From: Elusimicrobiota bacterium
Lineage (GTDB): Bacteria > Elusimicrobiota > Elusimicrobia > UBA1565
Direction: 5' to 3'
Assembly (NCBI GenBank): GCA_016218495.1
Contig: JACRDU010000074.1
Span: 1-42,620 of the forward strand
DNA length: 42,620 bases
A program made the position numbers and the translations under genes. Every line of letters starts with the position of its first letter. Position 1 is the stretch's first letter. Below are positions 1 to 8,205 of the stretch, piece after piece. The notes beneath the pieces are model-generated. The model made no database searches and had not been told where the DNA came from. It worked only from the letters and a program-made list of their open reading frames with translations.

Positions 1-2
1 GA

Positions 3-23
3 GGCCCTCCCCGCGGGAGGGCC
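3..23. terminator. Perfect 9-bp hairpin, possible terminator of an upstream gene
   Basis: The arms GGCCCTCCC (3-11) and GGGAGGGCC (15-23) are perfect reverse complements around a 3-base loop. No T-run follows on the plus strand, so this is at best an atypical intrinsic terminator for a gene lying left of the window. It lies about 100 bases upstream of pilT. The rest of 24-125 holds no gene; TTGACG at 89-94 with TAACCT at 112-117 is a weak promoter candidate for pilT. Confidence 0.35.
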
Positions 24-125
24 GAGCGATCCGTTGGAGGGGAACAACCACGCCCTTAAAAGTGTGTGAACTTGGAGCGGGGTCCACCTTGACGGATGCC
101 GGGATGAGGGCTAACCTTTGACTGT

Positions 126-1244
126 ATGTCCGCCGATATCTACGACATCCTGAAGGCCGCCGTCGAAATGAAGGCCAGCGACATCATGCTGGTCCCCGGA
201 GAGCCGCCCATCGCCCGGATTTCCGGCGAGCTGCGGCGCTTCACGAAGGACCACACCCTGGATGCCGCGCAATGCCAGGAGGTCGTCTATTCGATGCTGG
301 ACCGCAAGCAGATCACGACATTCGAGGATAAGCTCGAGCTCGACTGCTGCTACGCCATCCCCGATGTCGGCCGCTTCCGGGTCAACATCCTGCGCCAGGA
401 GAACGGGATCGAGGCGGTGCTGCGCGTCGTCAACGACAAGATCCCCACGCCCGAGGAGATCGGGCTGCCGCCGTCGGTGGTGCGCCTGGCGAACCTGCCC
501 CGCGGGCTGGTCCTGGTTACCGGCCCGACCGGCTCGGGCAAGTCGACCACCCTGGCCTCGCTGATCGACCACATCAACACCCACAAGTCCAAGCACATCA
601 TCACCATCGAAGACCCCATCGAGTATGTGTACCAGGACAAGAAGAGCATCATCGACCAGCGCGAGGTCGGGATGCATACGCATTCGTTTTCCGCGGCGCT
701 GAAGCATTCGCTGCGCCAGAACCCGGACATCATCCTCGTCGGCGAGATGCGCGACCCCGAGACCGTGGCGCTGGCGCTGGCCGCCTCGGAGACCGGCCAC
801 CTGTGCTTCTCCACCCTGCATACGCAGGACGCGCCGTCGACGGTCGACCGCATCATCGACGAGTTCCCGACCGACCAGCAGACCAAGCTGCGCTCCCAGC
901 TCGCCACGATGCTCACCGCCGTCGTCAGCCAGGTGATGCTGCCGCGCCTCTCGGGCGGGATGGTGTGCGCCCGCGAGATCATGATCCTCAACTCGGCGGT
1001 CGGCACCCATATCCGAGAGGGGAAGATCCACCAGCTGACCGGCGTCATCGAATCCGGGGCCCAGCACGGGATGATGTCGATGGACCAGGCGCTGGCCCAA
1101 CTCATCCAGAAGGGCGAGATATCGCACGAGGTCGCGATGGCCAAGGCGCGCGACCCTCAGAGCCTGCGCGCCCTCATCGGCGCACGGCCGGGCGGCCCCG
1201 CGCCGCAGGCGGCGTCGGCGGCCCCGCCTCCCCGCCCGGCGTGA
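126..1244 (+). CDS. pilT: PilT, type IV pilus retraction ATPase
   Basis: PilT is the hexameric cytoplasmic ATPase that depolymerises type IV pili and powers twitching motility. The 372-residue length fits the family. The N-terminal PAS-like domain (about 1-100) is followed by the RecA-like domain. Walker A GPTGSGKST starts near residue 133, the Walker B segment DIILVGEMRD is at 201-210, and the His box with LHTQDAPSTVDRIID lies near 225-245. The GEMRD sequence and the C-terminal IREGKIHQL element (degenerate AIRNLIRE motif) favour PilT over PilB. The Ala/Pro-rich tail beyond about residue 350 is low complexity. No clear Shine-Dalgarno precedes the ATG; the closest -10-like hexamer, TAACCT, ends 8 bases before it. 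The stop overlaps the next gene's GTG by four bases, so the two are probably translationally coupled. No other pilus gene is in the window. Confidence 0.95.
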   Translation: MSADIYDILKAAVEMKASDIMLVPGEPPIARISGELRRFTKDHTLDAAQCQEVVYSMLDRKQITTFEDKLELDCCYAIPDVGRFRVNILRQENGIEAVLRVVNDKIPTPEEIGLPPSVVRLANLPRGLVLVTGPTGSGKSTTLASLIDHINTHKSKHIITIEDPIEYVYQDKKSIIDQREVGMHTHSFSAALKHSLRQNPDIILVGEMRDPETVALALAASETGHLCFSTLHTQDAPSTVDRIIDEFPTDQQTKLRSQLATMLTAVVSQVMLPRLSGGMVCAREIMILNSAVGTHIREGKIHQLTGVIESGAQHGMMSMDQALAQLIQKGEISHEVAMAKARDPQSLRALIGARPGGPAPQAASAAPPPRPA

Positions 1245-1954
1245 CCCCGGCCGTCCGCGCGTCGCGCGCGCTGGCCGGCGCGGCCGGCGTCCTGCGCTTC
1301 GCGCCTCCGGTCGCCTTCGTCTACAACCCCCTGGAATACGCCTGGGAGCCCCATCGCGCCTACCTCGAGCGTTGGGGGCGGGGGCCGCGCGAGGTGCTCC
1401 TGCTCGGCATGAACCCCGGACCCTTCGGCATGGCCCAGACCGGCGTCCCGTTCGGGGAGGTGTCCTTCGTGCGGGACTGGCTGGGGGTGTCCGGGCCCGT
1501 CGGCAGACCGCCCCGGGAATGCCCGCGGCGCCCGGTGTCGGGCTTCTCCACCCGCCGCAGCGAGGTCAGCGGGGCGCGCCTCTGGGGCTGGGCCAGAGCG
1601 CGCTTCGGCGCGCCGGAGCGCTTCTTCGAACGCTTCTTCGTCCTGAACTACTGCCCGTTGGCGTTCATGGACGAGGGGGGGCGCAACCTGACGCCCGACA
1701 AGCTGCGGGCCGGCGAGAGGTCCGCGCTCGAGGCGGTCTGCGACGAGGCCCTGCGGGCGATGGCCCGGCATTTCCGCCCGGAGCTCGTCGTCGGGGTGGG
1801 GAAGTTCGCCGAGGCGGCCGCGCGGCGCGCTCTGGCGGGCAGCGCATGCCGGGTCGGAAGCATCCTCCATCCGAGCCCGGCCAGCCCGGCGGCGAACAAG
1901 GGCTGGGCCGCGGCCGCCGAGCGGCAATTCGCCGCCCTCGGCGTGCGGCTCTAG
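1241..1954 (+). CDS. SMUG1-type uracil-DNA glycosylase
   Basis: Predicted base-excision repair enzyme that removes uracil and oxidised pyrimidines from DNA. Motif 1, GMNPGPFGMAQTGVPFG at residues 56-72, is essentially the SMUG1 signature, with the water-positioning Asn in MNPG. Motif 2, HPSPASP at 210-216, corresponds to the SMUG1 HPSPRNP loop with its catalytic His. The 237 residues match the family. I chose the GTG at 1241 because it overlaps the pilT stop as GTGA and precedes the conserved region by 55 residues; the frame is also open further upstream but that part only mirrors pilT. The 3' end shares the palindrome CTAG with the convergent kinase gene, each strand reading TAG as stop. SMUG1 is less common in bacteria than family 1 or 4 uracil glycosylases. 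Confidence 0.9.
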   Translation: MTPAVRASRALAGAAGVLRFAPPVAFVYNPLEYAWEPHRAYLERWGRGPREVLLLGMNPGPFGMAQTGVPFGEVSFVRDWLGVSGPVGRPPRECPRRPVSGFSTRRSEVSGARLWGWARARFGAPERFFERFFVLNYCPLAFMDEGGRNLTPDKLRAGERSALEAVCDEALRAMARHFRPELVVGVGKFAEAAARRALAGSACRVGSILHPSPASPAANKGWAAAAERQFAALGVRL

Positions 1955-3447
1955 GACTCCTTCACCGCATCGAGGGCGGCGCTGAACTCCGCGCCGGAGT
2001 GGAACCTGTCCTTCGGGTCGGGGGCGAGGGACCTCGCGATGACCGCGTCGACGGCCGGCGTGAGCTCGGGGGCCAGGCGCGAGGCAGGGGTGTAGATCCT
2101 CTCGCGCTTCTGGGCCAGGAAGTTGGGGCCGGTGAACGGAATCTGGGTCGTCAGCATCTCGTAGAGGCACACCCCGAGCGAGAAGAGGTCCGTCTCGCGG
2201 CTGGCGTGCCCGAGCTCCTGCTCGGGGGCCATGTAGGGCGGCGTCCCCCACGCCGCGGTCCGGGTCGCCTTGGCCACCGTGAGCTTGGCCTGGTGGGCGA
2301 TGCCGAAATCCATGACCTTGACCGCGCCGCCCCGGCCCACCATGATGTTCGACGGCTTGAGGTCGCGGTGGATGACCTTGCGAGAATGGGCGTAGTCGAG
2401 CGCGGACGCGACCTGGCGCACGACGCCCTTCGCCGAGTGGAGGTTCAGGCGCTGGCCATTCCCCAGGAAGGAGGAGAGCGGGCGCCCCTCCACGTATTCG
2501 AACACGAGGTGGAGGAGGCCGCCTTCGCGCAGGATGGAGTGGATTTCGACGATGTGGGAGTGCTTGAGCTGGGCGACGAGGCGCGCCTCGTTGACGAACA
2601 GCTCCAGGTCGTGGCCGGCGTTGAGGAGGTCGTCGGTCATGCGCTTGATGGCGACCTTGCGCTGCAGCGTGAGGTCCACCGCCTCGTACACGACGCCCAT
2701 GCCGCCGCGGCCGAGGATCCGCTCGATGCGGTAGTTCGAGCCCAGCACGTCCCCCGCCCTGCCTTCGGACGGGGGGGAAGGGGCGGGGAGGGCCGCGGGG
2801 GAGGCTCCGCCCGGGGCGGTCCGGGGCGAGGCCGTCACCATGACGGTCGGATGGCCCGCGGGGACCCGCATGTAGAACAGCAGGCCGATCAGGACGGTCA
2901 GGGCGGCCCCGACGATGGAGGTCCCGATGATCCAGCGCTGGCGCGTGTCGTAGGCCTGCAGCGCCGCCCGGTACTTTATCTCGTCGGCGGCGCGGGAGCG
3001 CTCGACGCGCTCGTGGAAGCCGCGCGCCATCCGGCCGAACTCCAGCGCGTCGTTGTACTGGAAATAGGCGGATTCGACCCCGGGAGGCAGGCCTTTCCCG
3101 CTGGTGAAGGCCTGGATCATCACGGCGATGCTGCCGACGTCGGCGTTGGCCCGCAGGGTGTTGAACTCGTCTTCGATCTGGGAGTAGTGGTCGAGGTCCT
3201 TGCTCAGGTCGTTCTGGAGCACGGCGCGGTTCGCGAAGAGCGGGCGGGGGTCCTTCGCCTGCGCATAAGCCTCGGACAGGCGTTCCAGCGACGACAGCTT
3301 GGGCTCCATCACCGTCATTAGGGACTCGATCTCCGAGCGCAGCACGGCCATGCGCTCGCGGGAGGGGTCCTGCGCGGGCTGGGCGTCGGCCGCCCGCGCC
3401 CAGGGGAGCGGGAGCAGGAGGAGGGCGAGCAGGAGCGTCGGCTGCAT
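1951..3447 (-). CDS. Membrane Ser/Thr protein kinase with N-terminal periplasmic region
   Basis: Hanks-type kinase of 498 residues with an unusual order. Residues 1-20 form a signal peptide or signal anchor (Leu-rich, ending ARA-A). Residues 21-168 are a charged, mostly helical region of no recognised family. A transmembrane helix spans about 170-193. A Pro/Ala/Gly-rich linker leads to the kinase domain at about 238-495. Kinase motifs are intact: LGRGGMGVVYEA glycine loop, VAIKR lysine, HRDLKPSNI near 357, DFG near 379, and an APE motif. The catalytic domain is therefore expected in the cytoplasm with the N-terminal part outside, the reverse order from PknB-type kinases, whose kinase domain is N-terminal. 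It is the last gene of a crcB-DUF190-kinase run, three bases after DUF190. Substrate and signal are unknown. Confidence 0.88.
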   Translation of the reverse strand: MQPTLLLALLLLPLPWARAADAQPAQDPSRERMAVLRSEIESLMTVMEPKLSSLERLSEAYAQAKDPRPLFANRAVLQNDLSKDLDHYSQIEDEFNTLRANADVGSIAVMIQAFTSGKGLPPGVESAYFQYNDALEFGRMARGFHERVERSRAADEIKYRAALQAYDTRQRWIIGTSIVGAALTVLIGLLFYMRVPAGHPTVMVTASPRTAPGGASPAALPAPSPPSEGRAGDVLGSNYRIERILGRGGMGVVYEAVDLTLQRKVAIKRMTDDLLNAGHDLELFVNEARLVAQLKHSHIVEIHSILREGGLLHLVFEYVEGRPLSSFLGNGQRLNLHSAKGVVRQVASALDYAHSRKVIHRDLKPSNIMVGRGGAVKVMDFGIAHQAKLTVAKATRTAAWGTPPYMAPEQELGHASRETDLFSLGVCLYEMLTTQIPFTGPNFLAQKRERIYTPASRLAPELTPAVDAVIARSLAPDPKDRFHSGAEFSAALDAVKES

Positions 3448-3450
3448 CTA

Positions 3451-3804
3451 CTAGCGGCGCCGTTTCGGGCCGGGCCCGGCCCGGTACATGACCACGTGGA
3501 CCTTTTCGATGGTCACAAGGCCGTCGGTCACCATCGTGTCGAGGCGTGGGAGGAGCTTGGCGATGTTCTCCTGGGTATCGACGACCTCGACCACGATGGG
3601 CAGGTCCTCGGAGAGGTCCAGCAGCTTCGCGGTGTGGACGTGGGCGTTGCGGCCGAAGCCCATGAAGCCCTTGAGGACCGTGGCCCCGGCCAGGCGGAGG
3701 GAACGGGCTTCCTCGACGATGGCCTCGTAGAGGGGGCGGCCCTTCCACGCGTCGCTCTCCCCGATGAACACCCTGAGCAGCCTCTGGTCGCCTTCCAGCT
3801 TCAT
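3451..3804 (-). CDS. DUF190 family protein (PII-like fold)
   Basis: A 117-residue protein of the DUF190 family, small PII-like ferredoxin-fold proteins often encoded next to CrcB/FluC fluoride channels. The N-terminal strand with LLRVFIGESDAWKGRPLYE and the following ATVLKGFMGFG segment are typical of the family, as is the C-terminal DGLVTIEKVHVVMY strand. The gene starts 11 bases after the crcB stop and is followed three bases later by the kinase gene, so the three are probably co-transcribed. The association with crcB suggests a regulatory or accessory role in fluoride export, but the family's biochemical function is unsettled. The basic tail KRRR is not conserved in any way I can judge. 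Confidence 0.88.
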   Translation of the reverse strand: MKLEGDQRLLRVFIGESDAWKGRPLYEAIVEEARSLRLAGATVLKGFMGFGRNAHVHTAKLLDLSEDLPIVVEVVDTQENIAKLLPRLDTMVTDGLVTIEKVHVVMYRAGPGPKRRR

Positions 3805-3814
3805 CGTCCCTCCA

Positions 3815-4189
3815 TCAGACGGCCCCGCCCAGGATGGCGCCGAGGCGGAAGAGCAGGAACCCCAGCACGCCGCTGCCCAGGTAGTTGAACAGGGCCTTCA
3901 GCGCCTGTCCGTCGGCGGCCAGGTTGGCCGTCTCCAGGATCAGGGTCGAGAACGTCGTGAAGGCGCCGCAGAACCCGGCCATCAGGAACAGGCGGGCGGC
4001 CGGACCCAGGGCGAACTTGACCTCGGCCAGGGCGTTGAAGAGGCCGATGAGGAAGCAGCCGGAGAGGTTGACGGCGAAGGTGCCCCAGGGGAAGGCCGTT
4101 CCGGCGGCCGCGTAGACGCCCTGCGCGACCAGGACCCGGGCCCCGCCTCCGAGGACGAAGCCGGCCAACAGGCTCAGCCAACGCGACAT
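3815..4189 (-). CDS. crcB: CrcB/FluC fluoride channel
   Basis: Small inner-membrane protein (124 residues, four hydrophobic helices) that forms dual-topology dimeric fluoride channels and relieves fluoride toxicity. The family core GFCGAFTTFST and the VNLSGCF element (conserved Asn in helix 2) are present. Two in-frame ATGs exist, at 4201 and 4189. I chose 4189 because it gives the normal family N-terminus and because TATGAT on the minus strand (4202-4197) ends seven bases before it, matching the leaderless promoter pattern seen at many genes here. The ATG at 4201 would start inside that hexamer. There is no room upstream for a fluoride riboswitch: only 35 bases separate this start from the divergent ettA start. 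Confidence 0.93.
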   Translation of the reverse strand: MSRWLSLLAGFVLGGGARVLVAQGVYAAAGTAFPWGTFAVNLSGCFLIGLFNALAEVKFALGPAARLFLMAGFCGAFTTFSTLILETANLAADGQALKALFNYLGSGVLGFLLFRLGAILGGAV

Positions 4190-4196
4190 GGGAGCA

Positions 4197-4218
4197 ATCA
4201 TACATAGATTGCTAGAAT
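4197..4218. promoter_or_regulatory. Back-to-back -10 elements for crcB and ettA
   Basis: On the minus strand TATGAT (4202-4197) lies seven bases before the crcB ATG at 4189. On the plus strand TAGAAT (4213-4218), preceded by an extended -10 TGC, lies six bases before the ettA ATG at 4225. The two hexamers are ten bases apart. Both transcripts would begin at or within a base or two of the start codon. No -35 consensus is visible for either, and a -35 for one would fall on the start site of the other. Confidence 0.6.
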
Positions 4219-4224
4219 GTCCGC

Positions 4225-5913
4225 ATGGCCACCACCGTCGACACCAAGCAGATCATCTTCTCCCTCATCGACATCTCCAAGATCTACCCGCCCAAGCGGC
4301 AGGTGCTCAAGGACATCCACCTCTCCTTCTACTACGGCGCCAAGATCGGCCTCATCGGAGACAACGGTTCGGGGAAGTCCACGCTGCTCAAGATCATCGC
4401 CGGCATCGACTCCGACTGCAAGGGAGAGATCACTCGCTCCAAGGGCTACGAGGTGGGCTTCCTCGAACAGGAGCCCAAGCTCGACCCCGAGAAGACCGTC
4501 AAGGAGATTGTCGAGGAGGGCGTGGCGTCGACCAAGGCCCTCCTCGCCGAGTACGACGCGGTCTCCAACTCCTTCACCGACGACATGGACCCCGACGCGA
4601 TGGAGAAGCTGCTGGAGAAGCAAGGCAAGCTCCAGGAGAAGATCGAGGCCGTCGGGGCCTGGGAGCTCTACAACAAGCTCGAGCGGGCGATGTACGCCCT
4701 GCGCTGCCCTCCGAGCGACCAGAAGGTCGCCACGCTGTCGGGCGGCGAGAAGCGCCGCGTGGCGCTGTGCCGCATGCTGCTGCTCAAGCCCGAGATCCTC
4801 CTCCTCGACGAGCCCACCAACCACCTCGACGCGGAGAGCGTGGACTGGCTCGAGCACCACCTGCGCAACTACGAGGGGACCGTCATAATCGCCACCCACG
4901 ACCGCTACTTCCTCGACCACGTCACCGAGTGGATCCTGGAGCTGCGCGGCGGGATGGGCTACCCCTTCAAGGGCAACTACGCCTCATGGCTCGAGCAGCG
5001 CCAGGCGCGGCTCGCCCAGGAGGAGAAGGAGGCCTCCAAGTTCCGCAAGACCATCGAGCGCGAGCTCGAGTGGGTGCGCTCGGGGGCCAAGGGCCGCCAA
5101 GCCAAGTCCAAGGCGCGCCTCTCCGCCTACGAGGACATGCTGAAGGCCTCGCCGGAGGACACCGAGCGGGAGCTGCAGATCTACATCCCTCCGGGGCCGC
5201 GCCTGGGCGACGAGGTGATCACGCTGGAGAAGGTCACCAAGTCCTTCGGGGACAAGCTCCTGTTCGACGACCTCACCTTCCGGGTCCCCCGCGGAGCCAT
5301 CGTCGGCATCGTGGGGCCCAACGGCGCGGGAAAGACCACGCTGTTCCGGTTGCTGACCGGCCGGGAGAAGCCCGATTCCGGGAAGATAACCCTGGGCGAG
5401 ACCGTCAAGTTCTCCTATGTGGACCAGGAGCGCTCGGCCCTGCCAGCCGGCAAGAACCTCTGGGAGGCGGTCACCGACGGCCTCGACAAGGTCTCGCTGG
5501 GCAAGAAGGAGATCAACTCCCGGGCCTATGTGGCCAACTTCAACTTCACCGGCCCCGACCAGCAGAAGCCGGTCGAGAGCCTCTCGGGCGGCGAGCGCAA
5601 CCGCGCCCACCTCGCGCGCATGCTGCGCGACCCCGGGAACGTGCTCTTGCTCGACGAGCCGACCAACGACCTCGACATCCATACCCTGCGGGCCCTCGAG
5701 CTGGGCCTGGCGAACTATGCGGGCTGCTGCATCATCATCAGCCACGACCGCTGGTTCCTCGACCGCCTATGCACCCACATCCTCGCCTTCGAGGGCGAGA
5801 GCACGGTGCGTTTCTTCGAGGGCGGCTGGACCGACTACGAGGAAGACCGCAAGAAGCGCCTAGGCGAGGACGCCCGCCCCCGCCGCATCCACTACAAGAA
5901 GCTCTCCCGCTGA
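4225..5913 (+). CDS. ettA: EttA, ABC-F translational throttle ATPase
   Basis: ABC-F protein of 562 residues with two ATPase domains, closest in layout to EttA, which binds the ribosomal E site and gates the first elongation step according to ATP/ADP level. Domain 1 has Walker A GDNGSGKST near 44-52, signature LSGGEKRR near 172 and LLLDEPTNHLD near 192-202. The linker (about 240-320) holds the charged helices with KFRKTIERELEWVRSG, typical of EttA. Domain 2 has GPNGAGKTT near 364, LSGGERNR near 453 and LLLDEPTNDLD near 475. The N-terminal YPPKRQVLKDI also resembles EttA. It has no transmembrane part. The transcript is predicted to be leaderless. The stop is followed after one base by the inverted end of the transposon. 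Confidence 0.93.
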   Translation: MATTVDTKQIIFSLIDISKIYPPKRQVLKDIHLSFYYGAKIGLIGDNGSGKSTLLKIIAGIDSDCKGEITRSKGYEVGFLEQEPKLDPEKTVKEIVEEGVASTKALLAEYDAVSNSFTDDMDPDAMEKLLEKQGKLQEKIEAVGAWELYNKLERAMYALRCPPSDQKVATLSGGEKRRVALCRMLLLKPEILLLDEPTNHLDAESVDWLEHHLRNYEGTVIIATHDRYFLDHVTEWILELRGGMGYPFKGNYASWLEQRQARLAQEEKEASKFRKTIERELEWVRSGAKGRQAKSKARLSAYEDMLKASPEDTERELQIYIPPGPRLGDEVITLEKVTKSFGDKLLFDDLTFRVPRGAIVGIVGPNGAGKTTLFRLLTGREKPDSGKITLGETVKFSYVDQERSALPAGKNLWEAVTDGLDKVSLGKKEINSRAYVANFNFTGPDQQKPVESLSGGERNRAHLARMLRDPGNVLLLDEPTNDLDIHTLRALELGLANYAGCCIIISHDRWFLDRLCTHILAFEGESTVRFFEGGWTDYEEDRKKRLGEDARPRRIHYKKLSR

Positions 5914-5914
5914 C

Positions 5915-5949
5915 AACGGTGTCAGACATTCGGAACTTTCGGAAGTTCC
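5915..5949. repeat. Terminal inverted repeat, 3' arm of the transposon
   Basis: It begins AACGGTGTCAGACATTCGG and contains AAC where the opposite arm has TAG. It starts one base (C) after the ettA TGA and includes the hairpin described for the whole element. Confidence 0.85.
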
Positions 5950-5997
5950 GAGAGCCGCGAATATCGGGAGTCTGAGTTTCGGCGACGGCCGACGCGC

Positions 5998-6816
5998 CTA
6001 TGGGTTGATGTGGGAATGGGCGCTGCTGGGGCAGATGCCCAGGAACGCGGCTATCTCGGAGACCCCATAGCCTCTGGCGGCGGCCCGCAGGCAGAACGCC
6101 CGGCGCGCATCGCTCACCCCATGGGTTCTCGTTCTGCTCCGCAGATGCGGGAAATCGATGCCGGTGGACCCGATGACATCCTGCGCGATGTCGGCAAGGG
6201 ACGGGCGGGCCGCCTCCTGGCGCGGACGGACTATTGTTCCCGGTTCGTCATCGTAGCTGGGTTCGAATTCCAGATCGCTCGTGGCGAGCAAAATTTTGTA
6301 GCGGCGGAGCGCTGATTTCTTATCGCGGCCAAGCAGCGAGAACAGCTCATCGAGTGCGAGCATGCTTGAATGGATGGGCCCGACGACTTGGGAATGGCTG
6401 CTCCAGGCCCATTCTGCAGGGTCGGCGACAAGCCCGGCTTTGACAGGGTTGTTGGGGATGTAGGCGAGGACGTTCCGGAGATAGGGTTTGTCCGTAATGA
6501 CCTTCGACTTGAAGCGGCCTTGGAAGACATGACCTAGGCGCCCCCGATGTTTGTTGAAGGCCTTGGCATACCGGGTCTCGAGGCGCTGCATGATGTTGGA
6601 GAGCGAGATGAGGCCGACTTTGACCAGGAGGTGAAAGTGGTTGACCATCAGGCAGTAGGACAGCAGGCACGCCCCGGTCTTGCGAAGCACGTCGTCTAGG
6701 ATGCCGAGGGAGAGAAGGTTCTCCTGCGGGTTGCCGAATATTTCTTGGCTGCCATTGCCCTTCCCCGTCACATGGTTGAGCGATTCCGGCGTGTGGACTC
6801 TCAATAGTCTCCCCAT
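5998..6816 (-). CDS. REP-associated tyrosine transposase (Y1, IS200-like)
   Basis: A 272-residue HUH-type single-strand transposase of the TnpA_REP/RAYT branch. The N-terminus has the family pattern MGRLLRV...LNHVTGKGN; the metal-binding HUH motif is in MVNHFHLLVKV, near residues 58-68. The presumed nucleophile Tyr lies in the helix with YLRNVLAYIPNNPVKAGL. After about residue 190 comes a linker and a C-terminal helix-turn-helix-like segment (RGYGVSEIAAFLGI...SAHSHI) reminiscent of the DnaA-like tail found in some of these proteins. The coding sequence is visibly less GC-rich than its neighbours, consistent with transfer. The reading frame is intact, so it may still be active. Such transposases are usually single-copy genes linked to short palindromic repeats rather than classic insertion sequences. 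Confidence 0.9.
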   Translation of the reverse strand: MGRLLRVHTPESLNHVTGKGNGSQEIFGNPQENLLSLGILDDVLRKTGACLLSYCLMVNHFHLLVKVGLISLSNIMQRLETRYAKAFNKHRGRLGHVFQGRFKSKVITDKPYLRNVLAYIPNNPVKAGLVADPAEWAWSSHSQVVGPIHSSMLALDELFSLLGRDKKSALRRYKILLATSDLEFEPSYDDEPGTIVRPRQEAARPSLADIAQDVIGSTGIDFPHLRSRTRTHGVSDARRAFCLRAAARGYGVSEIAAFLGICPSSAHSHINP

Positions 6817-6863
6817 GAAGCTAGTACGTTTGAGGGGGGAAAATGGTTCCCTGAAAGTGAGAG

Positions 6864-6898
6864 GGAACTTCCGAAACTACCGAATGTCTGACACCGTT
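6864..6898. repeat. Terminal inverted repeat, 5' arm of the transposon
   Basis: Read on the minus strand it begins AACGGTGTCAGACATTCGG followed by TAG. The tetranucleotide GTAG (minus strand 6880-6877) is the type of guide sequence known next to REP hairpins. The rfbH frame reads straight into it and ends on this TAG. Confidence 0.85.
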
Positions 6899-8205
6899 TT
6901 GAAGAAGGCGGCGAAGCGGGTCAGGATGTAGGCGATCCTGGGGGCGTCGATGCCGGGGTAGACGCCGATCCAGAAGGTCGAGCGCATGATGGCGTCGGCT
7001 CCGGCTAGGGTCCCTACCACGCGGTGCGGGAGGCCGGCGAAGTAGGGCTGGCGGGTGATGTTCCCGGCGAAGAGCAGGCGGGTGCCGACCTTAGAATCCT
7101 CCAGCCAGCGGGTGAGGGCCTCGCGCGAGAACGGGGCGCCCTCGCGCACGCTCAGCGGCAGCCCGAACCAGGACGGCTCGGCGCCGGGCAGGGACTCGGG
7201 GAGGACCAGGAACTCCTCATAGGCCTTCAAGCCGGCCGTCAGCGCGGCGAAGTTGCGCCGCCGCGCCGCGACGAAGCCGTCGAGCTTGGGCAACTGGGCC
7301 ACGCCGACGGCGGCCTGCATGTCGGTGGCCTTGAGGTTGTAGCCAAGGTGGGAGTAGGTGTATTTGTGGTCGTAGCCGGGGGGCAGCCCGCCCAGGGTCC
7401 AGCCGAAGCGCTTGCCGCAGGTGTTGTCCTTGCCGGGGGGGCACCAGCAGTCGCGGCCCCAGTCGCGGACGGACTCCAGGGGCCTGAGCAGGCGGCCGAG
7501 GCTGGAGACGATGGCCCCGCCCTCCCCCATCGTGATATGATGGGCCGGATAGAAGCTGAAGGTGCCCGCCGCCCCGAAGGAGGAGACGGGCTTGCCGTTC
7601 AAAGACGCCCCCAGCGCGTCGCAGCAGTCCTCGACCAGCCACAGGCAGCGTTCTTCGGCCAGCTTCGCAAGGGCGGCGGCGTCGAATGGGTTGCCCAGCG
7701 TATGGGCGAGGACGATGGCCTTGGTCTTCGGTCCGACCGCCTCCGCGACGCGTTCGGCCAGGGCGTTGTAGGTCGGAGCCTGCGCGTCCACGAGGACGGG
7801 GACGGCGCCGACTTGGAGGATGGGATTGACCGTGGTTGGAAACGACGCCGCCGTCGTCACGACCTCGTCGCCCGGCCGGATGCGCCGCTCGCCCAGGGTC
7901 GGGGAGGTCAGGGCGGCCAGGGCCAGCAGGTTGGCCGACGACCCCGAATTGACCAGGAGCGCCTTGCGCGCCCCGAGGCGCCGGGCGAAGTCGGCCTCGA
8001 AGCGCTCGGCGAAGCGCCCGGTCGTCAGCCAGAAGTCCAACGACGCTTCCGAGAGGGATTCCAGCTCGGCGGCGTCGAACACCTTCCCGGAGGGGGGGAT
8101 GTAGGTCTCGCCCGGGACGAAGGGCTGCGGGGCGAAGCGGACCGCATGGTAGGCCCGGACGGCGGCCAGCACGGCCTCCCGCGCCTGCGCCTCCGTCATG
8201 CCCAT
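6877..8205 (-). CDS. rfbH: RfbH, CDP-4-keto-6-deoxyglucose-3-dehydrase (E1)
   Basis: PMP-dependent, [2Fe-2S]-containing member of the DegT/DnrJ/EryC1 fold that removes the C3 hydroxyl of CDP-4-keto-6-deoxyglucose, the step that commits to 3,6-dideoxyhexoses of O-antigens. The usual PLP lysine is replaced by His in [14 protein letters not shown] (near 217-230), which separates this dehydrase from ordinary sugar aminotransferases. A Cys cluster, [11 protein letters not shown] near 250-260, fits the iron-sulfur site. 442 residues is normal. The gene overlaps rfbG by ten bases and follows it in one operon. The last six codons (TVSDIR) and the stop lie inside the inverted end of the transposon, so the native C-terminus has been replaced, probably without touching the fold. 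Confidence 0.93.
   Translation of the reverse strand: MGMTEAQAREAVLAAVRAYHAVRFAPQPFVPGETYIPPSGKVFDAAELESLSEASLDFWLTTGRFAERFEADFARRLGARKALLVNSGSSANLLALAALTSPTLGERRIRPGDEVVTTAASFPTTVNPILQVGAVPVLVDAQAPTYNALAERVAEAVGPKTKAIVLAHTLGNPFDAAALAKLAEERCLWLVEDCCDALGASLNGKPVSSFGAAGTFSFYPAHHITMGEGGAIVSSLGRLLRPLESVRDWGRDCWCPPGKDNTCGKRFGWTLGGLPPGYDHKYTYSHLGYNLKATDMQAAVGVAQLPKLDGFVAARRRNFAALTAGLKAYEEFLVLPESLPGAEPSWFGLPLSVREGAPFSREALTRWLEDSKVGTRLLFAGNITRQPYFAGLPHRVVGTLAGADAIMRSTFWIGVYPGIDAPRIAYILTRFAAFFKTVSDIR

Larger units (their letters stand above)
5915..6898 (-). mobile_element. REP-associated transposase element with inverted ends
   Basis: A 984-bp unit containing one transposase gene, bounded by nearly perfect inverted ends that start AACGGTGTCAGAC. 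The arms at 5915-5949 and 6864-6898 match at 33 of 35 positions. The two differences lie at one triplet: TAG in the arm upstream of the transposase, AAC in the downstream arm. The downstream arm folds into an 8-bp hairpin CGGAACTT/AAGTTCCG with loop TCGG (5931-5950). No direct target duplication is visible, as expected for HUH Y1 transposases. The unit lies between convergent ettA and rfbH. The same termini bound a 78-bp element at 20497-20574. Confidence 0.75.

Noticed and set aside
4190-4224. Fluoride riboswitch upstream of crcB
   Set aside because: Only 35 bases separate crcB from the divergent ettA start, too few for the aptamer, and the -10 lies seven bases before the start codon.
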